From Oppiella nova (taxonomy: Eukaryota; Arthropoda; Arachnida; Sarcoptiformes; Oppiidae), in assembly GCA_905397405.1 (NCBI GenBank), contig CAJPVJ010000145.1:1-36414 (forward strand): DNA of 36,414 bases. The letters run 5' to 3'. This document shows, in pieces, positions 19,768 through 28,589 of this stretch (position 1 is the first letter of the stretch; each line of letters starts with the position of its first letter). The translations under genes and the position numbers were made by a program. Below the pieces are notes generated by a model, which saw nothing but the letters and a program-made list of their open reading frames with translations, was not told where the DNA came from and made no database searches.

Positions 19768-19976
19768 CCAATAAGAGCAAGGAATATTTTGTGATATACA
19801 AATGCAAAATACCTATTTGCTATATCCATATGTGCAGTACAATAAAAGCCTTGTTAACCTATCATAATATACAGTGAAATAAGTATAATTTTGTGTGTTA
19901 CATAATAAGTAAATTATAAATCTTGCATTAGATTTTGGTAAATGGGATAACTTCTAATTATTATAAATTACTAAAT
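19768..19976 (+). promoter_or_regulatory. Promoter of channel gene E (degenerate)
   Basis: CCAAT lies at 19768-19772, but only 73 bp separate it from an AATAAAA at 19841-19847. Other copies have about 93 bp and a proper TATA box. Relative to F and H, about 20 bp around CTGCAGTGTACCCTCC is missing and the TATA is weakened. Confidence 0.5.
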
Positions 19977-22392
19977 ATGTTGCTTAGATGGGCATTATAT
20001 ATTTTAAAATTCACCATTCTTATGCTAAAAAAGTATTTTATATTAAAAATGAACCGAGTGGTTCATATAATAATCAGATCAGGGTTTGTGTATCAAATAT
20101 ACGACCAAACAGTGAATTACTTGGAGTACGACGTGAACACTGACTTGAAGTTTGACCGCAATTCTGGTGATTACACTCTAAACGCGTCGATCACTGTTTG
20201 CTTTCATACAGAATATTTTGTTCTCAAGAATACAACGATACGTGATTTTATTATGAGGAGGGTGTTTTGTGTGTTTAACCACAAACCTAAACTCGTTTTG
20301 TGTAATAATCTAACGCTGATAAATTACCATTATAAACCTAACGTCAAAATTTGTTTAACATTTTTAAACACTTATATTATAAATACTAGCGTCAAAATTA
20401 ACTATGATACCCGTCCAATTTTAGAACTCCTTGGTATTGATAAAGCGCATTTGTCAGTGGCTCCGATTTATCATCATGCACATTTTAGTAAAATGTTTAC
20501 GGTATTTAACTATAAAAGGGCTTATTTTATGCATATTGATGTAACATTACAGCGACTGTTAGCACGACCCTATCGGACAGACTGTTACGACTATGAGAGT
20601 AATCGTATGTCGGGAAGGGGTGGCTATAAGTCCAGAACCGAATGTATGTTAGAAGTGATGAAACAAATTGAACGTAAAAAGTGTGGACACAATCACTACT
20701 GGAGTTCACATACATTTGATAGCATATATGGGTTCGTTAATTATATAAATACCAGTAATCATGGGTGTTATGTATATCCGGACTTTTACAAGTTACATAA
20801 ATCGTGTAAAATAGACTGTAACAATTATTTAATTGATATCAGAATTAATGAAAGAAAGTCATATGGTGGTTTTAAGAATGATATATTCATTTCATATTTA
20901 TATAAAACCAAAGTGAGCATGGTTTGGAATTATAGCCCGAAAATGAATTTAATTCAGTATTTATCAACAATGGGTGGACTCATGGGAATGTGGATGGGAT
21001 TCAGTGTTTATACAATTGTCACGACAACTATAAATAAGATTACAGCTATTATTTTGACATTAAAATGGGTTAAGAAATGGAAAAATAATTTACAAAAAAT
21101 TTTAAACTTTAAAAAGTATAATAAAAATATATGGATAATTATTTGTTGCTTATTCATGTGTTATCAAATTGCAGATATTTATCAAGATTATAATACAAAT
21201 AATACAAAATTTTTGCTCAATATTAATTTTAAAATAAAAATACCCCAAGTTCATTTTAGTATTACTTCATCGGGACGAAATATTACACTATTAGCTAAAT
21301 ATTATCCAGATTTTTATGAACAATATAAACAACTTGAAAAAATTTCACATTTCAGAGCGAAAGAAGCTTATACGGAAAGATTTTATTTAAATTTAAATTA
21401 TAAAATATTGTCCGCAAATGACTTGCGGTTATATCGTAGCCTAATATACGACTATAAAAACATTGTTTGCCAATTTCAATTTGCATTTGGTTTAAAATTA
21501 CCATGCCCTCCACACGACAATTTAATCGGAAATACTGGGAGTATTCAATTAGGTTCAAAACTGGACCAAGGCTTTTTTGCGAACATAACTCCTGAGTATT
21601 TATCGTCATTTAAATCGTTATTAAATGAGCACAGATTGCAGCGAATTGTGTTCAACTATAGTAGCCATGGTTTGGACAAAATGACCGTTTTATTATTGAC
21701 TGAGGCTACTCGTCAGATCATGATTGACACGAATGTTAAAACAAATATCATGTTTATGTCCCAATCATTTCGACAGTTAAATAGACATACGTTTCGATGC
21801 CGAGAAAGTGGGCAATCATTTGATGAGCACTTGTTTTATTTGAATAAATGGAATTTACAAACAACCTTGCTCGATTGCGTGGTGTATGAGCTGAATCGTA
21901 CTTTCCATTGTCTGCCACTAATGGGCATATGTTGTGAGTATTGAAAGGCATTTAGAATATTCTGGGCTTAGGTTCTGTGATAATTATACCGATTCTGTGA
22001 ATACAACTTTTGTGAGTAAAATATATGCAATATGCCGTAAGCTTTATCTTAATAATATTAATAGTAATAATGTTTGCCCAAATAACATGATCACTACGAG
22101 TGTTATAAAAGTGAGTTCTAAAATCCGGAATTACACCCAGATCAATTTAATACCCAATTATTACACTGAGACACAAATCACTGAACACTTGGCTATGGAT
22201 TTCAATGACTTGTATTATAACATTGGGGGTACTGTTTGCATGTGGATTGGATTGTCCATGCTGTCTATTAGTACTGCAATTATATATCTATATTCTCTGT
22301 TAAAGTCAGTGTATAATTATATTTATAAGCACTTATTGTTATTTTACCATATTTCTAATAATTATTTAAGGTATGGTGTAATGTCCAGATAA
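19977..22392 (+). pseudogene. Channel gene E: frameshifted fused double DEG/ENaC-like gene
   Basis: The start is ATG 19977, the MLLRWALYILKF start aligned with the paralogues; an in-frame ATG at 19935 is less likely. The frame is open through unit 1 and most of unit 2 up to TFHCLPLMGI, where 5 bp present in the near-identical gene D are missing (about 21927-21930). The frame then reads CCEY and stops at 21944. The remaining ~150 codons, including the last pore segment NIGGTVCMWIGLSML and tail YGVMSR, continue intact in another frame from about 21934 to 22392. The first ectodomain is longer and more divergent here (FNHKPKLVLCNN). As read, the product would lack the final membrane segment. A sequencing error at the deletion cannot be excluded. 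Confidence 0.75.
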
Positions 22393-22490
22393 GTGTATCT
22401 ATAATTATCAAATAAAATATACTCATTAATGTTAAAGTTGATGTGTCACAATTGTTTATGCTATCTATTAGTAATATAATATGAGCCAGT

Positions 22491-22632
22491 CAAAGCCAGA
22501 CAGTGTCAAGTCCAAATGCAATGAACAGTAACTAAACTTTTAAGATAGATTTTATATTAAACATTAATACTTATAGTTCATAGTAATGTATTAGCATTTG
22601 GACTTGACACTGTCTGGCTTTGACTGGCTCAT
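22491..22632. mobile_element. Foldback element 1 (copy between genes E and F)
   Basis: Arms ATGAGCCAGTCAAAGCCAGA and reverse complement enclose a shorter loop (142 bp in total), about 100 bp past gene E. Confidence 0.7.
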
Positions 22633-22634
22633 AT

Positions 22635-22805
22635 ATGATTCCTAAGTTCAAATTAAACAATACAGTTGTGTTAAAGGACGATGATCAATTCCTGAATCAC
22701 GTGTTCATTGATTTATGCAATTTGTTTATGTCTATGCAGCCCATAGTCTCATCACAATTACTGCGATATATTGAACCCTTGCGTACATATAGTGCCTACA
22801 TTTAG
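22635..22805 (+). CDS. Mini-ORF 1 (copy E/F)
   Basis: ATG 22635. Same conserved core as the other copies (MIPKFKLNN to LLRYIEPL) with a shorter divergent tail, RTYSAYI. Function unknown. Confidence 0.35.
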   Translation: MIPKFKLNNTVVLKDDDQFLNHVFIDLCNLFMSMQPIVSSQLLRYIEPLRTYSAYI

Positions 22806-22967
22806 TAGTCACTGTGTATGAGTGAGCAACGAATGTATGAGTAGTGGAATCATAGTGTCTGACCGGAAATCAAAGGATTAATAGAGTGAACAGTTGGGTC
22901 TATCGCAGACACTATGACTCCACTACTCATACATTCGTCGCTTACTCTTAGACATCACCACTAAATG
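22799..22967. mobile_element. Foldback element 2 (copy between genes E and F)
   Basis: Inverted arms from CATTTAGTAGTCAC to CACTAAATG, with the AGTGGA(A/G)TCATAGTGTC core. Compared with the A/B copy the loop (AACAGTTGGGTC) is in the opposite orientation, as expected for the other strand. Confidence 0.7.
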
Positions 22968-23176
22968 TGTTCACAATTCTTGTCTACCCTTTAATTTATT
23001 TAATTTGTGTTTTGGTTTAACGCATAATACGGTTGCTTTTGTTCAAACGCTACACAGGGATAGGACTGGTGTCGGACCACAAAGTCGCGACCTATACAAC
23101 AAGTATTCATCGGAAGCTAAACCCTCTACGAGTGCTCTATACCGGTGAACAACAAACGCGTGCTATTATGTTGTAA
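22964..23176 (+). pseudogene. Frameshifted mini-ORF 2 (copy E/F)
   Basis: It begins ATGTGTTCACAATTC, where one A is missing relative to the open copies, so the frame is lost after three codons. Further small indels follow. Same position and orientation as in the other spacers. Confidence 0.55.
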
Positions 23177-23589
23177 TATTACATCTAATTTAGATGAAAA
23201 TATTTTTAGCATATGAATTAATAATAAATTCAATAAAAAGTATTTTTATATGAATACAAATAATATAATTATACTAAATAAATAAATCTAGGTTGGGTTG
23301 TTTTATATTACTATTTACATACAAGTCATACTGTATTAGTGATTGCAATTGAAATTAGTATTTATTAATTTGAATATAACATTAGTACTTATTTTGTAAA
23401 ACTAAATTACACCCTTATATAGTTTTATTATGATAACAGTACTGCGATATCGAAATTTTGCATGTTTTACTAATTATAAAATAAATTGTTTGTTTGAAAA
23501 TAAACAAACGTTTATTATATTATTATGACACACCTGTATTCACCCAGAATTATTGATTAGTAAACAAGCTCAATTGATTATGTAGTTAT

Positions 23590-23816
23590 CCAATAAGAGC
23601 AAGTCATATTTTGTGATACACAAATGCAAAATACTTATTTGCTAACCAGATATCTGCAGTGTACCCTCCCAATATGCAGTACTATAAAAACCCTTTTAAC
23701 TTACCTTAGTATGCAGTTTGATGGGTAGAAATTTGTGTGTTACATAATTATAATCCGACATTAAATTTTGGTAGCATAAATATTGGATAATTTTTAACTA
23801 TTGTAAATTACTAAAT
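23590..23816 (+). promoter_or_regulatory. Promoter of channel gene F
   Basis: CCAAT at 23590-23594 and TATAAAAA at 23683-23690 are 93 bp apart, with the ATG 134 bp after the TATA. The conserved flank extends back to about 23290. Confidence 0.65.
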
Positions 23817-26069
23817 ATGTTGCTTAGATGGGCATTATATATTTTGAAACTCACCATGAGTATATTAAAAAAGTATTCTAAATTAAAAATAAACAGAGTG
23901 GTGAACGTAATAATCATATCCGGGTTTATATACCAGATATGCGACCAAACAATGAATTACTTGGAGTACGACGTGAACACTGACTTGAAGTTTGACCGCA
24001 ATTCCGGTGATTACACTCTAAACGCGTCGATCACTGTTTGCTTTCATACAGAATATTCTGTTTTCGCAAATAAGATACTATCTAGTTTTATTAGCCAGGA
24101 GGCGTGTAAGTATGATGGCATTTGGTGTAATAAGTTATCGCCGATATATTACCATTATAAACCTAACGGAAGAATTTGTTTGACATTTTTAAATACTTAT
24201 ATCACAAATACTAGCGTCAAAATTAACTATGATAAATTGGCATTTATCGTACTCGTGAATATCCTATCCATGAATAAGGCACATGTGACATTTAATCCAA
24301 TCTATCATCCAGCACATTTTAGTAAAATGTTTACGGTATCTAACTATTTCACCTGGTATAAAATCATTTTACATGTAACATTACAGCGATTGTTGTCGCG
24401 ACCCTATCGGACAGACTGTTACGACTATGAGGCCAATCGTATGCCGGGAAGGGGTGGCTATAAGTCCAGAACCGACTGTATGTTAGAAGTGATGAAACAA
24501 ATTGAGCGCAAAAAGTGTGGACACAATCACTACTGGAGTTCACATACATTTGATGGCATACATGGATTCGTTGATTATATGAATACCAGTAATCATGGCT
24601 GTTATGTATACCCAGACTTTCATCAGTTACATAAATCATGTAAAATAGACTGTAAAAATTATTTAATTGATATCATTATCAATGAAAAAGATTTAGCTAA
24701 ATATTTAGCTAGATTGAAATATTTATTAATTACATATTTGTATAAGACCAAAGTGAAAATGGTATGGAATTATAGCCCAAAAATTAATTTAATACAGTAT
24801 TTGTCAACAATGGGTGGACTCATGGGAATGTGGATGGGATTCAGTGTCTATACAATTGTCAACAAAATTATGGATAACATTAGAGCTATTATTTGGAGAT
24901 CAAAATGGATTAAGAGATGGAAAATTAATTTACAAAAATTTGTAAGTTTAAGAAAATATAATAAAGGAATATGGCTAATTATCTGCTGTTTATTCATGGG
25001 TTATCAAATTATAGATATTTATCAAGATTATAATAGAAATAATATCAAATTTTCGCTCAATATAAATTCTAGAATGAAAATGCCACAAGTTTATTTTACT
25101 ATTATTCCGTCGGTACAAGGTATTAGATCATTAGCTAAATATTTTCCAGATTTTTATACGGAATATTATAATATTCTAAAAATTTCAGATTTAAAAACCA
25201 GAGATGTATATTTGAAAAGATTTTATACAAAATTAAATTTAAAAATATTGTCCGCAAATGACATGCGGTTATATCGTAGCGTAATATACGACTATAAAGG
25301 TGTTGATTGCTATTTTCAGTTTGTGCATGGTTTAAAAGTACCATGCCCTTTACCCAATAATATATTATACACTGCTGGGAGTATGCAACTTGTTGATGTA
25401 CAATTGCAACAATTGTTTTTTGCGAACATAACTTCTGAATATTTATCAAAACTAAAGTCTTTATTAAATGAGCACAGATTGCAGCGGATTGTGTTCAACT
25501 ATAGCAGCCATGGTTTGAAAATCATGGATGTTCAATTATTGGGCACTGAGTCTACTGATGAGATTCTAATTGATGCGAATACGGAAACAAATATTATGTT
25601 TACGTCGCAATCATATCGACAGTTAAAGAGACCTACGTTTCGGTGCCGAGAAAGTGAACAATCATATGACGAGCACTTGTTTTATTTGAATATGTGGAAT
25701 TTACAAACAAGCATGGTCGATTACTTGGTGCGTGAGTTTAATCGTACTTTCCATTGTCTGCCACTTATGGGCATTTTATATAAGATTAGTATTGAAAGGC
25801 ATTTAGAATATTCTGGACTTAGATTCTGTGATAATTATACGGATTCTATTAATACGACTATTGTAGATAATATATTTGCAAAATGCAATGAGCTTTATAA
25901 TAATAATGATAGTATTTGCCAAAATAATATGTTTATGGTTAATATTTTAAAAGCTGGTTCTAATGCCAAGAATTACACCCAGATCAATTTAATACCCAAT
26001 TATAACATTCAGACTCAAATCACGGAACACTTGGCTATGGATTTCAATGACTTGTATTATAACATTGGC
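23817..26069 (+). pseudogene. Channel gene F: fused double DEG/ENaC-like gene lacking its last pore segment
   Basis: The frame is open from MLLRWALYILKLTM through unit 1 (pore GGLMGMWMGFS) and the second ectodomain, as far as DFNDLYYNIG. There it meets an 88-bp re-copy of 25942-26029, and the frame ends GIF at 26078. The second TM2 (GGTVCMWIGLSML and tail, ~55 residues) is missing. A detached C-terminal piece of another copy (26818-27157) lies about 750 bp downstream. Lacking TM2 of unit 2, the product could not form a normal second pore half. Some residues conserved elsewhere also differ (LVREFNRTF for VYELNRTF, YQICDQ for YQIYDQ). The break sits at a 128-bp offset duplication, so misassembly is possible. 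Confidence 0.7.
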
Positions 26070-26157
26070 ATATTTTAAAAGCTGGTTCTAATGCCAAGAA
26101 TTACACCCAGATCAATTTAATACCCAATTATAACATTCAGACTCAAATCACGGAACA
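25942..26157. repeat. 88-bp direct duplication at exact 128-bp offset at the end of gene F
   Basis: Positions 25942-26029 and 26070-26157 are identical, separated by 40 bp; the landmark GCTGGTTC is at 25953 and 26081. Unrelated sequence follows the second copy. Confidence 0.9.
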
Positions 26158-26817
26158 GAACCGATACCTAAAGTTACTGAACATAATATTGTAACCGCCA
26201 TGACAAACGTACACCTAACCTAACAGGTACGACAGATAATCATGACGTCAATATATAAATATAAGTGACAATTTCAGTCACATAAATTATATTTCTAAAC
26301 ACATTTTGCGATTATACCGTATTTTAAATAATTATATATGGTATGTCTAGATAAATGTATCAATAATTATAAAATAAATTATATTCATTAATGTTAAAGT
26401 TGATATGTGTCAGGATTGTTTATGCTATCTATTAGTAATACTTTTATTATACATTAATATTCTATTTTAAAGGCAATGTATAATTATATTTCTAAGCAAT
26501 TAATTTAATATAAGAATAATAAAAATAAAATTTTATTTACATTAAAATAATATATATATAATTGTCCCGGTTTATTTGTACATTCTCAGTGACTGCTCCG
26601 CTCCCTATTAATATATAATAATTTTATAAATAATATTATTTCAAAATGTTTTCCATTAAAATAAAATTAAAATATTTTACTAACTTATAGTAGAAATGGA
26701 AAAATAATAATTATTTAATGTAATGATAAAAATTTATTTTGATTATAATTTATAATAGTCAATACATGGTTTAATTATCATAATTTAATGTCACCCACGT
26801 TATTCAAATGAGAATAT
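26158..26817. other. Mosaic spacer of channel-gene and transporter fragments
   Basis: No open gene. Positions 26289-26442 match the 3' end and flank of gene D (same ACATTTTGCGATTATACCG and GGTATGTCTAGATAAATG), here in plus orientation. A second short piece follows near 26470 (TGTATAATTATATTTCTAAGC). Positions 26787-26819 are an inverted 33-bp match, one mismatch, to the end of the transporter exon at 211-243. The rest (for example TGTCCCGGTTTATTTGTAC near 26563) is unassigned. Confidence 0.6.
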
Positions 26818-27157
26818 TTATCATACTAGTGCTAGCATTTGCCAAATTAATATGATCACTACGAGTGTTATAAAAGTGAGTTCTAAAGTCCGGTATTATA
26901 CCCAGATCAATTTATTACCCAATTATTACACTGAGACACAAATCACTGAACACTTGGCTATGGATTTCAATGACTTGTATTATAACATTGGGGGTACTGT
27001 TTGCATGTGGATTGGATTGTCCATGCTGTCTATTAGTACTGCAATTATATATCTATATTCTCTGTTAAAGTCAGTGTATAATTATATTTCTAAGCACTTA
27101 TTGTTATTTTACCGTATTTCTAATAATTATTTAAAGTATGGTGTAATGTCCAGATAA
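26818..27157 (+). pseudogene. Fragment G: C-terminal piece of a channel gene
   Basis: Homology starts abruptly at about 26818, equivalent to the LYHNSA(R/S)ICQINMIT region of gene H. It runs in frame through TQINLLPNYY, the pore segment NIGGTVCMWIGLSML and the tail YGVMSR, ending at 27157. An ATG at 26852 opens 101 codons, but no promoter or first unit is present. The sequence resembles the B/E subgroup and is followed by the usual foldback element 1. It could be the displaced true 3' end of gene F. Confidence 0.75.
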
Positions 27158-27245
27158 GTGTATCTATAATTATAAAATAAAATATTCTCATTAATGTTAA
27201 AGTTGATGTGTCAGAATTGTTTATGCTATCTATTAGTAATATAAT

Positions 27246-27407
27246 ATGAGCCAGTCAAAGCCAGACAGTGTCACGTCCAAATGCCAATACATAGCAATGA
27301 ACTGTAACTAAACTTTTTGATAGATTTTATATTAAACATTAATATCTATAGTTCATTGTAATGTATTAGCATTTGGACTTGACACTGTCTGGCTTTGACT
27401 GGCTCAT
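27246..27407. mobile_element. Foldback element 1 (copy between G and H)
   Basis: A 162-bp near-palindrome. The arms pair from ATGAGCCAGTCAAAGCCAGA through AATGAACTGTA with their reverse complement, leaving an AT-rich loop. Confidence 0.75.
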
Positions 27408-27409
27408 AT

Positions 27410-27592
27410 ATGATTCCTAAGTTCAAATTAAACAATACAGTTGTGTTAAAGGATGATGATCAATTCCTGAATCACGTGTTCATTGATTTATGCAATTTGT
27501 TTATGTCTATGCAGCCCATAGTCTCATCACAATTACTGCGATATATTGAACCTTGCGTATGTCTACATTTAGTGGTCACTGTCTATGAGTGA
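27410..27592 (+). CDS. Mini-ORF 1 (copy G/H)
   Basis: ATG 27410. Conserved core as in the other copies; here one base fewer near the end changes the tail to CVCLHLVVTVYE. Function unknown. Confidence 0.35.
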   Translation: MIPKFKLNNTVVLKDDDQFLNHVFIDLCNLFMSMQPIVSSQLLRYIEPCVCLHLVVTVYE

Positions 27593-27732
27593 GCAACGAA
27601 TGTATGAGTAGTGGAGTCATAGTGTCTGACCGGAAATCAAAGGGTTAATAGAGTGAACAGTTGGGTCTATCGCAGACACTATGACTCCACTACTCATACA
27701 TTCGTCGTTTACTCAGACATCACCACTAAATG
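27566..27732. mobile_element. Foldback element 2 (copy between G and H)
   Basis: Inverted arms CATTTAGTGGTCACTG...CACTAAATG with the AGTGGAGTCATAGTGTC core; 167 bp. Confidence 0.7.
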
Positions 27733-27939
27733 TGTTCACAAATTCTTGTCTACTCTTTAATTTGTGTAATTTTTGTTGGTTTAACGCATAATACGTGTGC
27801 CTTTGTTCTAACGTACACAGGGATAGGACTGGTGTCGGACCCCAAGGTCACGACCTATAGAACAAGTATTCACCGGAAGCCAAACCCTCTACCAGTGCTC
27901 TATACCGGTGAACAACAAACGCGTGCTATTATGTTGTAA
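27730..27939 (+). CDS. Mini-ORF 2, uncharacterised 69-residue frame (copy G/H)
   Basis: An open frame starting at ATG 27730 with the same hydrophobic N-terminus (MCSQILVYSLICVIFVGLTH) and polar C-terminal half as the copy at 17085-17294. The two differ at several residues (for example IHRKPNPLPV against INRKPNLLRV). A possible small secreted peptide, but see the doubts noted for the C/D copy. Confidence 0.3.
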   Translation: MCSQILVYSLICVIFVGLTHNTCAFVLTYTGIGLVSDPKVTTYRTSIHRKPNPLPVLYTGEQQTRAIML

Positions 27940-28354
27940 TATTAAATCTTATTTTGATGAAAATATTGTTAACATAATAATTATTAATAAATTCAATAAT
28001 AAGTATTCTTATATTAATATAAATAATATAATTATATTCAACAAATAAACCTAGGTTGGGTTGTTTTATATTACTATTTACATACAAGTCATACTGTATT
28101 AGTGATTACAATTGAAATTAGTATTTATTAATTTTAATATAACATTAGTACTTATTTTGTACAACTAAATTAGACACCCTCATATAGTTTTATTATGATA
28201 ACAGTACTGCGATATTAAAATTTTGCATGTTTAACTAATTGGAAAATAAATAATTTGTTTGAAAATAAACAAACGTTTATTATATCATTGTGACACACCT
28301 GTATTAGCCCAGAATTATTGATTAGTAAACAAGCTCAATTGATTATGTAGTTAT

Positions 28355-28589
28355 CCAATAAGAGCAAGGAACATTTTTTGATATACAAATGCAAAATACC
28401 TATTTGCTAACTAGATATCTGCAGTGTACCCTCCCAATATGCAGTACTATATAAACCCTGTTAACTTATCATAATATGCAGCTAGGTGGGTAGAAATTTG
28501 TGTGTTACATAATAAGTTAATTATGATCGGGCATTAAATTTTGGTAACATAAATATTGGATAATTTCCAACATTTATAAAATACTAAAT
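28355..28589 (+). promoter_or_regulatory. Promoter of channel gene H
   Basis: CCAAT at 28355-28359 and TATATAAA at 28448-28455 are 93 bp apart; the ATG at 28590 follows 135 bp after the TATA. The upstream flank to about 28000 is shared with the other copies. Confidence 0.65.

Noticed and set aside
19935-19976. Upstream in-frame ATG of gene E at 19935
   Set aside because: The extra 14 codons are not conserved in the flanks of other copies, whereas the ATG at 19977 matches the start of A, B, C, F and H.
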